This document shows, in pieces, positions 26,823 to 35,169 of a DNA stretch of 64,000 bases (position 1 is the first letter of the stretch; each line of letters opens with the position of its first letter). The notes below the pieces were generated by a model. It made no database searches. It was given only the letters and a program-made list of their open reading frames with translations, and was not told the origin of the DNA. This DNA is from Buttiauxella sp049686335 (lineage in GTDB: Bacteria > Pseudomonadota > Gammaproteobacteria > Enterobacterales > Enterobacteriaceae): NCBI RefSeq assembly GCF_049686335.1, contig NZ_JBAVHX010000010.1:496001-560000 (forward strand), read 5' to 3'. The position numbers and the translations under genes were made by a program.

Positions 26823-27608
26823 ATGAATTTCATTCTTAGCGATGTGCAAAACGGCGTGATGACGCTAACACTTAATCGCCCTGAACGCCTGAACAGCTTT
26901 AACGACGAAATGCACCGCCAGCTTGCCGAAGTGCTGACTCAGGCCGAGCGGGATGACACCATCCGCAGCCTGCTGATTACCGGCGCAGGACGCGCATTTT
27001 GTGCCGGGCAGGACTTAAACGACCGTAACGTCGACCCGACGGGTGCGGCACCGGATTTAGGCGCGTCAGTAGAAAACTTCTATAACCCGCTGGTTAAGCG
27101 CCTGGCGAAACTGCCAAAACCGGTGATTGCCGCGGTTAATGGCGTAGCCGCCGGTGCAGGTGCGACGCTGGCTCTCGGATGCGACGTGGTCATCGCGGCG
27201 CGTTCTGCGAATTTTATGATGTCTTTCAGCAAGCTTGGTCTGGTTCCGGACTGCGGCGGGACCTGGTATCTGCCGCGACTGGCGGGACGCGCTCGCGCCA
27301 TGGGGCTGGCGTTGATGGGCGATAAACTCAGCGCAGAACAGGCGTTGCAGTGGGGCATGATCTGGCAAGTGGTTGATGACGAGGCATTAAGCGATACCGC
27401 CCGACGACTCGCGACCCATTTTGCCAGCCAACCGACGTTTGGCCTCGGCCTGGTGAAAAAAGCGTTGTATGCCTCGGAAAACAATACCCTCGAGGATCAG
27501 CTCGATCTGGAGCGCGATTGTCAGCGCCTGGCAGGGAGAAGCGACGATTATCGTGAAGGGGTTGCGGCATTCCTCGCAAAACGCCCGCCGGTGTTTAAGG
27601 GGAAATGA
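26823..27608 (+). CDS. paaG: Ring-1,2-epoxyphenylacetyl-CoA isomerase
   Basis: 261 residues, crotonase-family isomerase that converts the ring epoxide to oxepin-CoA and also isomerises unsaturated CoA intermediates. Typical segments are FCAGQDLNDRNV, GVAAGAGATLALGCDVVIAA and FSKLGLVPDCGGTWYLPRL (with the catalytic Asp). It starts two bases after paaF and its stop overlaps the first of three ATG codons of paaH. Confidence 0.95.
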   Translation: MNFILSDVQNGVMTLTLNRPERLNSFNDEMHRQLAEVLTQAERDDTIRSLLITGAGRAFCAGQDLNDRNVDPTGAAPDLGASVENFYNPLVKRLAKLPKPVIAAVNGVAAGAGATLALGCDVVIAARSANFMMSFSKLGLVPDCGGTWYLPRLAGRARAMGLALMGDKLSAEQALQWGMIWQVVDDEALSDTARRLATHFASQPTFGLGLVKKALYASENNTLEDQLDLERDCQRLAGRSDDYREGVAAFLAKRPPVFKGK

Positions 27609-29092
27609 TGATGCTGACGCCACATTCACTTATCGCCGTGATTGGCAGCGGAACCATGGGCGCGGGTATTGCGCAGGTTGCCGCACAAGCGGGGCATCAG
27701 GTCAGAATTTATGACATTCAGCCGGGTGCGGCAGCACGTGCCATCGACGGTATCGCCACGGCACTGAGCGCCAGGGTTGCGAAGGGCAAGCTGTCTGAAA
27801 GCGACAAAACGGCTACCGTTAATCGTTTACTGGCGGCGCAAAATATCAGTGAACTCGCTGATGCGGCACTGGTGATTGAAGCTGCCGCCGAGCAAATCGA
27901 TATCAAACAGGCGATTTTCCGCGAACTTGCTGAGGTTTGCGCACCAGAAACCATTTTCGCCAGTAATACCTCGTCAATTTCCATTACCGCAATTGCCAGC
28001 GGCGTTGAATATCCACAGCGCGTGGCGGGGCTGCATTTCTTTAATCCGGCTCCGGTGATGAAACTGGTGGAAGTGGTGAGCGGGCTGGAAACCACGCCTG
28101 CCGTACTGGAAAGCCTGACCCATCTTGCGATGCGTTGGGGGAAACAGCCGGTGCGTTGCCACTCCACACCTGGATTTATCGTTAACCGCGTGGCGCGTCC
28201 TTTTTATGCTGAAGCGTGGCGGGCACTGGAAGAACAGGTTGCAGCGGCAGGCGTGATTGATGCGGCACTGCGCGACTGCGGTGGCTTCCCGATGGGGCCG
28301 CTGGCGCTGACCGATCTGATTGGCCAGGACGTTAACTTTGCTGTCACCTGTTCGGTGTTTAACGGTTTTTGGCAGGAGCGCCGTTTTTTGCCGTCGCTGA
28401 TTCAACAGGAACTGGTGCTGGGCAAACGTCTTGGCAAGAAAACCGGGCAGGGCGTGTATAGCTGGCCGCTGAAAGAATCCTTGCCATACGAAGCAGCGCA
28501 ACCTGCCAGTGCGGGAGCGGCTCATATTCAACGCCACGGCCGCGCTGCATGGCTGAATAACACCGATTCAGGTGACAGTGTCACGGATTCATCTCTCGAA
28601 CTCGATGAAGTCTGGGTGCAGGTGACGCAAGGCGAAACCGCGACGCAACTGGCAAAACGCCTGCAACGTCCGGTGGTGTTAATGGATCTGGTGAACGACT
28701 GGCAGCGCTCGCCATTAGTGGTACTCGCGCCTGCCGCAGGCAATACGCCAGAACAGACCGCCAAAGCGATTCGCTTCTTCCAGCAGCAAGGCAAACAGGT
28801 GCTGATGATAAGTGACTACCCTGGCATGTTGGTGTGGCGCACGGTGGCGATGTTAGCCAATGAGGCGTCGGACGCGCTGCAAAAAGGGGTGGCAAGCGAG
28901 CAGGACATCGATACCGCCATGCGTCTGGGGGTGAATTATCCCCACGGCCCGCTGGCGTGGGGGGCGGAACTCGGCTGGCAGCACGTGCTGCGCCTGCTGG
29001 AAAATCTACAACAACATTACGGCGAGGAGCGCTATCGCCCGACTTCGCTGCTGCGTCAACGCACGCTGCTGGAGACTCAACATGAGCATTAA
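27605..29092 (+). CDS. paaH: 3-hydroxyadipyl-CoA dehydrogenase
   Basis: 495 residues, NAD-dependent 3-hydroxyacyl-CoA dehydrogenase giving 3-oxoadipyl-CoA. The nucleotide fold is VAVIGSGTMGAGIAQVA-like (AVIGSGTMGAG) and the catalytic histidine is in LHFFNPAPVMKLVEVV. A second dehydrogenase-type domain at the C-terminus has GVASEQDIDTAMRLGVNYPHGPL. It is about 20 residues longer than E. coli PaaH; the excess lies in a linker near residues 295-335 rich in Ala, Ser and Asp. Starts at 27605, 27608 or 27611 are equally possible. Confidence 0.94.
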   Translation: MMMLTPHSLIAVIGSGTMGAGIAQVAAQAGHQVRIYDIQPGAAARAIDGIATALSARVAKGKLSESDKTATVNRLLAAQNISELADAALVIEAAAEQIDIKQAIFRELAEVCAPETIFASNTSSISITAIASGVEYPQRVAGLHFFNPAPVMKLVEVVSGLETTPAVLESLTHLAMRWGKQPVRCHSTPGFIVNRVARPFYAEAWRALEEQVAAAGVIDAALRDCGGFPMGPLALTDLIGQDVNFAVTCSVFNGFWQERRFLPSLIQQELVLGKRLGKKTGQGVYSWPLKESLPYEAAQPASAGAAHIQRHGRAAWLNNTDSGDSVTDSSLELDEVWVQVTQGETATQLAKRLQRPVVLMDLVNDWQRSPLVVLAPAAGNTPEQTAKAIRFFQQQGKQVLMISDYPGMLVWRTVAMLANEASDALQKGVASEQDIDTAMRLGVNYPHGPLAWGAELGWQHVLRLLENLQQHYGEERYRPTSLLRQRTLLETQHEH

Positions 29093-29522
29093 TGCATGGG
29101 CCAACGCCCGGGAAATGTACGCCCGCGACAACTGCGCAAAGCAGATGGGCATTGACATTCAGGAGATGGGTGAGGGTTTTGCACGCCTGACGATGACCAT
29201 TACTGAAGCGATGCTCAACGGCCACCAGACCTGCCACGGTGGACAATTGTTTACGCTTGCGGATACCGCATTTGCTTACGCCTGTAATAGCCAGGGGCTG
29301 GCGGCGGTAGCATCCGGTTGCAGCATCGATTTTGTCCGCCCTGGGCTTGCTGGCGACACGCTCACCGCGATTGCTCAGGTGCGCACTCAGGGGCGGCTGA
29401 CCGGTGTGTATGACATTGAAATTATTAATCAACATGAGAAAACCGTAGCCCTGTTTCGTGGGCGTTCGCACCGCATTGGCACGACTGTATCCAACGAAAG
29501 TATTTCCGGAGCCAAACTATGA
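29082..29522 (+). CDS. paaI: Acyl-CoA thioesterase PaaI
   Basis: 146 residues, hot-dog thioesterase that rescues CoA from dead-end aryl-CoA intermediates. The signature is LNGHQTCHGGQLFTLADTAFAYACNSQG, with the catalytic Asp in LAD. It overlaps paaH by 11 bases and paaJ by 4 (ATGA), so its translation is coupled to both. Confidence 0.94.
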   Translation: MSINAWANAREMYARDNCAKQMGIDIQEMGEGFARLTMTITEAMLNGHQTCHGGQLFTLADTAFAYACNSQGLAAVASGCSIDFVRPGLAGDTLTAIAQVRTQGRLTGVYDIEIINQHEKTVALFRGRSHRIGTTVSNESISGAKL

Positions 29523-30727
29523 ACGACGCATTTATCTGTGACGGTGTCAGAACGCCCATTGGCCGTTACGGCGGCGCACTTTCTTCGGTGCGGGCTGACG
29601 ATCTGGCGGCCATTCCGCTTAAAGAGCTGATGGCACGCTATCCGAATCTGGACTGGAACTCGGTGGACGATGTGCTGCTCGGCTGTGCTAATCAGGCGGG
29701 TGAAGATAACCGTAACGTGGCACGCATGGCGACGCTATTAGCGGGACTGCCGCAGACGATTTCTGGCACCACCATTAACCGCCTGTGTGGTTCGGGTCTT
29801 GACGCATTAGGTATGGCAGCGCGAGCCATTAAAGCCGGTGACGCGCAGCTCATGATTGCCGGTGGCGTGGAGTCGATGTCCCGTGCGCCCTTCGTGATGG
29901 GTAAGGCCAGTACGCCTTTCCAGCGTCAGGCTGAGATGTTTGATACCACTATCGGCTGGCGTTTTGTGAACCCGCTCATGGCTGAACACTTTGGTACTGA
30001 CAGCATGCCCGAAACGGCAGAGAATGTAGCGGAGTTGTTAAACATCAGCCGTGAAGATCAAGATGCTTTCGCGTGGCGCAGTCAGCAACGCGCAGAACAG
30101 GCACTGAAAAAAGGCGTGCTGGCGCAGGAAATCGTACCGGTAGTGTTGAAAGGCAAGAAAGGGACAGTGACGGAAATTCGCGAAGATGAACACCCTCGTC
30201 CTGAAACAACTTTGCAACAACTCAATGGACTGAAAGCCCCGTTTCGCAAAAATGGAGCGATCACCGCAGGCAATGCTTCTGGTGTTAACGATGGTGCCGC
30301 AGCGCTGATTATTGCAAGTGAAGCCGCTGCCCACCGTCACGGTTTAACACCACGCACCCGCATTGTGGCGATGGCGACCGCAGGTGTCGAACCGCGCCTG
30401 ATGGGACTCGGACCGGTACCCGCCACCCGCAAGGTGTTAGAGCTGGCCGGATTGTCTATCAACGATATGGATGTCATCGAACTCAATGAGGCCTTCGCCG
30501 CGCAGGCGCTGGGAGTGTTACGACAACTGGGGCTGCCTGACGACGCCCCACAGGTTAATCCCAACGGCGGCGCGATTGCTTTAGGCCATCCATTGGGCAT
30601 GAGTGGAGCCCGACTGGCGCTTGCCGCCAGCCACGAACTACATCGTCGCAAGGGACGTTACGCCCTTTGTACGATGTGTATCGGTGTTGGCCAGGGCATT
30701 GCCCTGATCCTTGAGCGTGTGAGCTAA
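29519..30727 (+). CDS. paaJ: 3-oxoadipyl-CoA / 3-oxo-5,6-dehydrosuberyl-CoA thiolase
   Basis: 402 residues, thiolase that performs both cleavage steps of the pathway. The nucleophilic cysteine is in NRLCGSGLDALG, the histidine in GGAIALGHPLGMSGAR and the second cysteine in CTMCIGVGQGIAL. Length agrees with E. coli PaaJ (401). Followed 22 bases later by paaK. Confidence 0.95.
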   Translation: MNDAFICDGVRTPIGRYGGALSSVRADDLAAIPLKELMARYPNLDWNSVDDVLLGCANQAGEDNRNVARMATLLAGLPQTISGTTINRLCGSGLDALGMAARAIKAGDAQLMIAGGVESMSRAPFVMGKASTPFQRQAEMFDTTIGWRFVNPLMAEHFGTDSMPETAENVAELLNISREDQDAFAWRSQQRAEQALKKGVLAQEIVPVVLKGKKGTVTEIREDEHPRPETTLQQLNGLKAPFRKNGAITAGNASGVNDGAAALIIASEAAAHRHGLTPRTRIVAMATAGVEPRLMGLGPVPATRKVLELAGLSINDMDVIELNEAFAAQALGVLRQLGLPDDAPQVNPNGGAIALGHPLGMSGARLALAASHELHRRKGRYALCTMCIGVGQGIALILERVS

Positions 30728-30749
30728 TCAACCCTGCGAGTACCCTATA

Positions 30750-32066
30750 ATGATAAACACAACAACGAAGCTGGAACCGATTGAAACCGCGTCAATTGAT
30801 GAGCTGCAGGCCTTACAAACGCAGCGTCTGAAATGGACGCTTAACCACGCCTACAACAACGTGCCGATGTATAAACGCAAATTTGACGCGGTAGGTGTGC
30901 ATCCTGATGATTTCAAAGAGCTGAAAGATATTCGCCTCTTTCCCTGCACGACTAAACAGGATTTACGCGACAACTATCCGTTCGACACCTTTGCGGTGCC
31001 GATGGAGCAGATCGTGCGTATCCATGCCTCGTCGGGTACTACCGGTAAACCCACGGTGGTCGGTTACACGCAAAAAGATATCGATACCTGGGCTGATATT
31101 GTTGCCCGTTCGCTACGCGCGGCAGGCGGCACGCCAAAAGACAAAATTCATGTGGCATATGGATACGGTTTATTTACCGGCGGACTGGGTGCGCATTATG
31201 GCGCCGAGCGTCTGGGTGCGACGGTTATCCCGATGTCTGGCGGGCAAACAGAGAAACAGGCTCAGCTGATCCGTGATTTCCGTCCGGATATGATTATGGT
31301 GACGCCATCCTGGTGCCTGAATCTGATTGAAGAACTGGAGCGCCAGATGGGCGGGGATGCGCGGGATTGCTCGCTGCGTGTTGGGGTGTTTGGTGCTGAG
31401 CCGTGGACTCACGCCATGCGTCGCGAAATCGAACGTCGCCTTGGGATCACCGCACTGGATATTTACGGTCTGTCCGAAGTGATGGGACCGGGTGTGGCGA
31501 TGGAATGTCTGGAAACCACCGACGGCCCGACCATCTGGGAAGATCATTTTTATCCGGAAATCGTCAACCCAATTAGCGGCACACCGCTGGACGATGGCGA
31601 GCAGGGTGAATTGCTGTTCACGACGCTGACTAAAGAAGCGCTGCCGGTGATTCGTTACCGCACACGCGATCTGACTCGTTTGCTGCCAGGCACCGCGAGA
31701 ACCATGCGCCGTATGGATCGCATTACCGGGCGTTCAGACGACATGCTGATCATCCGTGGTGTGAATGTGTTCCCGTCACAGCTGGAAGAAGAGATTGTGA
31801 AGTTCGAGCATCTGGCACCGCATTATCAGCTGGAAGTGCATCGCGACGGCCACCTCGACACGCTTTCCGTCAAAGTGGAGTTGAAGGAGAGCAGCTTGTA
31901 TCTGAGCCATGAACAACGGTGTTCCGTTTGCCATCAGTTGCGTCATCGTATTAAGTCGATGGTCGGCATTTCAACGGATATCAGTATTGTGAATTGCGGC
32001 AGCCTTCCACGTTCCGAAGGAAAAGCTGTCCGCGTTAGCGATTTGCGCCAGGCGGCAAATCAGTAG
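30750..32066 (+). CDS. paaK: Phenylacetate-CoA ligase
   Basis: 438 residues, AMP-forming ligase that activates phenylacetate, the first committed step. The nucleotide loop is ASSGTTGKPTVVGYT, and later motifs are YGLSEVMGPGVAMEC, RYRTRDLTRLL and the C-terminal hinge GRSDDMLIIRGVNVFPSQ. It is last in the paaA-K order and is followed by an expanded hairpin repeat rather than a T-rich terminator. Confidence 0.96.
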   Translation: MINTTTKLEPIETASIDELQALQTQRLKWTLNHAYNNVPMYKRKFDAVGVHPDDFKELKDIRLFPCTTKQDLRDNYPFDTFAVPMEQIVRIHASSGTTGKPTVVGYTQKDIDTWADIVARSLRAAGGTPKDKIHVAYGYGLFTGGLGAHYGAERLGATVIPMSGGQTEKQAQLIRDFRPDMIMVTPSWCLNLIEELERQMGGDARDCSLRVGVFGAEPWTHAMRREIERRLGITALDIYGLSEVMGPGVAMECLETTDGPTIWEDHFYPEIVNPISGTPLDDGEQGELLFTTLTKEALPVIRYRTRDLTRLLPGTARTMRRMDRITGRSDDMLIIRGVNVFPSQLEEEIVKFEHLAPHYQLEVHRDGHLDTLSVKVELKESSLYLSHEQRCSVCHQLRHRIKSMVGISTDISIVNCGSLPRSEGKAVRVSDLRQAANQ

Positions 32067-32071
32067 AACAA

Positions 32072-32254
32072 CCCTCACCCTGACCCTCTCCCTGAGGGAG
32101 AGGGAAGAAACCGCCCTGTGAGAGGGAAGAAACCACCATGTGAGAGGGAAGAAACCACCCTGTGAGAGGGAAGAAACCATTTGGCTCCTTCTCCTTGTCA
32201 GAGGGTTGAAACCGTTTGACTCCTTCTCCCTGGGGAGAAGGTTGGGATGAGGGG
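32072..32254. repeat. Enterobacterial hairpin element with internal 22-bp tandem repeats
   Basis: The element starts CCCTCACCCTGA and ends with the near-complement GTTGGGATGAGGGG. It contains a strong hairpin (CCCTCTCCCT at 32084-32093 with AGGGAGAGGG at 32095-32104). Then follow 3.7 copies of a 22-bp unit (AGAGGGAAGAAACCACCCTG plus TG) from 32099 to 32180, and a second hairpin (CCTTCTCCC with GGGAGAAGG, 32222-32241). The 32067-32385 gap otherwise contains only the paaX promoter area. It can terminate paaK transcription through its stems. Confidence 0.75.
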
Positions 32255-32385
32255 AATTGAATACACTTCATCCCATGCCACAGTTCAAAAATTTGTGAAT
32301 CGCATTGGTAATGACATGATTTTTATTGTCTTTGTTGTGCTATGTTTTAACTCTTGACGGTTTTAAACGGAATTTTAGTCTACCC

Positions 32386-33318
32386 ATGAGCAAGAAACTG
32401 GAACAGTTTATACAGCAGGCAGTCAGCGCCGTTCCTGTTAGCGGAACGTCGCTGATTGTCTCGTTATATGGAGATGCACTGGCGCATCGCGGCGGAGAAA
32501 TCTGGCTGGGAAGCCTGGCAACCATGCTGGAATCACTTGGTTTCGGCGAGCGTTTCGTACGAACTTCGTTATTCAGACTCAATAAAGAGGGCTGGCTTGA
32601 CGTCGAGCGCGTTGGGCGGCGCAGCTTTTATCGTCTGACCGAAATGGGCCAGCGCATGACCCGCCGTGCAGAAGCGAAGATCTACCGTGCCGGCCAGCCT
32701 GAATGGGATGGCAAATGGCTGCTGTTGCTTTCTGAAGGCCTTGAGAAAAACACCCTGCAACAGGTCAAGAAACAGCTTATCTGGCAGGGCTTTGGCACGC
32801 TTGCGCCGAGCCTGATGGCATCGCCGTCGCAAAATCTTGCCGATGTTCAGAACCTGCTGCATGAAGCTGGCGTTGCGGATAACGTCATCTGTTTTGAAGC
32901 CAGTTCACCGCTTCAGGCCTCAAAAACCGCGCTGAAAGCGCGCGTCGAAGAGTGCTGGTTGCTCACCGATAAAAATGAACGTTACGGCGAATTTATTAAC
33001 TCGTTCCGCCCGTTACTGCCGTTGCTACGCGAAGCAGACGAAAGTGAACTGACACCGCTGCGCTGTTTCCAGATCCAACTTCTGCTGATCCACTTCTATC
33101 GTCGCGTGGTGCTAAAAGACCCGTTGCTGCCGGATGAATTATTGCCGCCGCACTGGCAAGGTCAAAGCGCACGCCAGTTATGTATTAACATCTATCAACG
33201 AGTTGCCCCCGGCGCGCTGCTGTTTGTCAGCGAACATGGAGAAACCTCGGTCGGCGACTTGCCGCAGCCGGGAAGCGGTTATTTCCAGCGCTTCGGTGGA
33301 ATCAACCTGAATCCGTAA
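32386..33318 (+). CDS. paaX: Phenylacetyl-CoA-responsive repressor PaaX
   Basis: 310 residues, GntR-like winged-helix repressor that releases paa promoters when phenylacetyl-CoA binds. Start chosen at the ATG at 32386 (MSKKLEQFIQQAV), aligning with E. coli PaaX. The DNA-binding part includes GGEIWLGSLATMLESLGFGERFVRTSLFRLNKEGWLDV. A ribosome site is poor in front of this ATG. It is about six residues shorter at the C-terminus than E. coli PaaX (316), ending FQRFGGINLNP. paaY follows 9 bases later. Confidence 0.94.
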   Translation: MSKKLEQFIQQAVSAVPVSGTSLIVSLYGDALAHRGGEIWLGSLATMLESLGFGERFVRTSLFRLNKEGWLDVERVGRRSFYRLTEMGQRMTRRAEAKIYRAGQPEWDGKWLLLLSEGLEKNTLQQVKKQLIWQGFGTLAPSLMASPSQNLADVQNLLHEAGVADNVICFEASSPLQASKTALKARVEECWLLTDKNERYGEFINSFRPLLPLLREADESELTPLRCFQIQLLLIHFYRRVVLKDPLLPDELLPPHWQGQSARQLCINIYQRVAPGALLFVSEHGETSVGDLPQPGSGYFQRFGGINLNP

Positions 33319-33327
33319 GGAAAAATT

Positions 33328-33921
33328 ATGCCTGTATATCAAATCGACGGGTTGACGCCCGTGGTACCGGAAGACAGTTATGTGCATCCCACAGCCGTTT
33401 TGATTGGTGATGTGATTATTGGCCATCGGGTGTATATCGGGCCAAATGCCAGCTTGCGTGGGGATTTTGGGCGCATCATCGTTAAAGATGGCGCTAACGT
33501 GCAGGATAATTGTGTGATGCACGGTTTCCCGGAGCAGGACACGATTGTTGAAGAGGACGGTCATATCGGTCACGGCGCGATTCTGCACGGTTGCATCATT
33601 GGCAAAAATGCCTTGATTGGCATGAATGCGGTGATCCTTGATGGCGCGCAAATTGGCGAAAATAGTATCGTCGGTGCCACGGCATTTGTGAAAGCGAGAG
33701 CCGAGTTTGGCGCAAACCAGATGATCCTCGGCAGCCCGGCAAAAGTCGTGCGGGAATTACGTGCGGATGAACTTGAGTGGAAGAAGAAGGGTACGCGCGA
33801 ATATCAGGAACTGGTTATCCGTTGCCAGCAAACGATGCATCAGGTTGAACCATTACGCGAGATGGAACCCGATCGAGATGCAAAAACCATGAGCAGTTCG
33901 TACCAACCTAAAGGCGAATGA
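33328..33921 (+). CDS. paaY: PaaY hexapeptide-repeat thioesterase
   Basis: 197 residues, left-handed beta-helix protein of the gamma-carbonic-anhydrase type. Hexapeptide repeats run from PTAVLIGDVIIGHRVYIGPNASL to GAQIGENSIVGATAFVKA, with metal-ligand histidines in MHGFPEQ and GHIGHGAILHGC. In E. coli it hydrolyses dead-end 2-hydroxycyclohepta-1,4,6-triene-1-formyl-CoA. Ribosome site AAGGAAAAA. Co-transcribed with paaX. Confidence 0.94.
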   Translation: MPVYQIDGLTPVVPEDSYVHPTAVLIGDVIIGHRVYIGPNASLRGDFGRIIVKDGANVQDNCVMHGFPEQDTIVEEDGHIGHGAILHGCIIGKNALIGMNAVILDGAQIGENSIVGATAFVKARAEFGANQMILGSPAKVVRELRADELEWKKKGTREYQELVIRCQQTMHQVEPLREMEPDRDAKTMSSSYQPKGE

Positions 33922-33930
33922 CAAACTTTT

Positions 33931-33964
33931 TTGTAGGTCGGATAAGCGGCAGCGTCATCCGACA
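33931..33964. repeat. Single REP element downstream of paaY
   Basis: GTAGGTCGGATAAGCGGCAG followed by CGTCATCCGAC, then a degenerate remnant of the GGTGGAT form (CATCCACCTTGTAAAA). It lies between the converging paaY and feaR genes. Confidence 0.8.
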
Positions 33965-34002
33965 AAACTGACGCTATCGCTCATCCACCTTGTAAAATCC
34001 CG

Positions 34003-34911
34003 TTACTGCCAGCGTTTACGATATTCCCCAGGCGAGACGCCAAAACGTAACTTAAACGCTGTCGAAAAGTGGCTGTGATCGGTGAACCCCCAGTTATAGC
34101 CAATGCCTGCCAGTTTCTCGGTGACGCTCGCGGTGCGCAAAGCTTGTGCGCATAAATCCAGGCGGCGGTTTTTAATGTATTGCGCCACAACCAGGCCTTT
34201 ATCGGCGAACATGCGGTACAGGCTGCGAACCGACATTCCCGCTTCACTGGCAATCCATTCCGGGCGCAGATCTTCAGATTGAATATGGCTATCAATCAGA
34301 CCCATTACGCGCTCAAGTTGCTTATCACGTCTGGAGTGCTGGGCATCACGCACCTGCAACACCGGACGCAGCAGGCAGATAATCGCTTCCAGTGCGGCTT
34401 CGCTTTCACACACATTCAATGTCGGGTTTTTCATGCTTTCATGGAGCAGGCGCTGGCTCATTTTCACAACCGGCATGTCGGCACTCAGCCGTTGTGCACA
34501 AGGGAGATCGCCCGCACGTCGGTTTTGTTCGATTAAGTGACGCGGAACCAGCAGCGAAATTTGTTTGGTCGGTTGGGTGTAGACGATGCTGCACGGGCGG
34601 GAAGCGTCGATAAGGGTAATGTCGCCGCCATGCAAGACGGCCTGATTAGTGCCTTGTTCCAGCACAGCCTCACCATCGAGTTGAAACACGGTATAAAACC
34701 AGGCGTCGTTGCTACGAGCCACTTCATATTGGGAGCGGAACAGGCGCGAATGTGCGGTTTCGACCACGCTTAGTTTCATGGCATTGGCGTGATATTCCTG
34801 CAAGGTGCCGTGGAATCCGCCATCTAAAATCTGTCCGGAGAAGGGGCCGCAGGCGCGGTTGATGCTATCGAGCCAGTTATCAAAACGCTCGTTACTTGCC
34901 GATTCAGCCAT
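34003..34911 (-). CDS. feaR: AraC-family activator of aromatic amine catabolism
   Basis: 302 residues with an N-terminal AraC-binding-like cupin region (HGTLQEYHANAMKLSVVETAHSR) and C-terminal double HTH (GMSVRSLYRMFADKGLVVAQYI, then FTDHSHFSTAFKLRFGVSPGEYRKRW). It matches E. coli FeaR, which activates tynA and feaB in response to aromatic aldehydes. Divergent from feaB across a 258-bp region containing candidate FeaR boxes. Confidence 0.94.
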   Translation of the reverse strand: MAESASNERFDNWLDSINRACGPFSGQILDGGFHGTLQEYHANAMKLSVVETAHSRLFRSQYEVARSNDAWFYTVFQLDGEAVLEQGTNQAVLHGGDITLIDASRPCSIVYTQPTKQISLLVPRHLIEQNRRAGDLPCAQRLSADMPVVKMSQRLLHESMKNPTLNVCESEAALEAIICLLRPVLQVRDAQHSRRDKQLERVMGLIDSHIQSEDLRPEWIASEAGMSVRSLYRMFADKGLVVAQYIKNRRLDLCAQALRTASVTEKLAGIGYNWGFTDHSHFSTAFKLRFGVSPGEYRKRWQ

Positions 34912-35064
34912 TGTTCACCTCACCAAATGCACCGAAGGTGCCACGTGTTAATTCATTGTTACAGCTTGCGCGATACGGGAGAAGATCTTCGCGTCTGGTA
35001 TAGGAATTCACTATAGATAAATTGGGTGATAAAACGGCGAGCTTTGTCGCCAATTGTGTGGGCT

Positions 35065-35102
35065 GTCACAGGGAACAAAGCAATTGTCAGGCACAGACAA
35101 AC
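35065..35102 (+). promoter_or_regulatory. Tandem candidate FeaR boxes before feaB
   Basis: TGTCACAGGGAACAAA (35065-35080) fits TGNCA-N8-AAA exactly. TGTCAGGCACAGACAAA (35086-35102) fits with one extra spacer base. Start points are 21 bp apart, with the exact site farther from the gene, the same geometry as before tynA. The rest of 34912-35169 shows no gene. Confidence 0.6.
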
Positions 35103-35169
35103 CTTTTGCGCCGCCAGACCCTAGACTTCAAAACAGGGCTTCTGGCCATGACGATAATAAGGAGAAACT

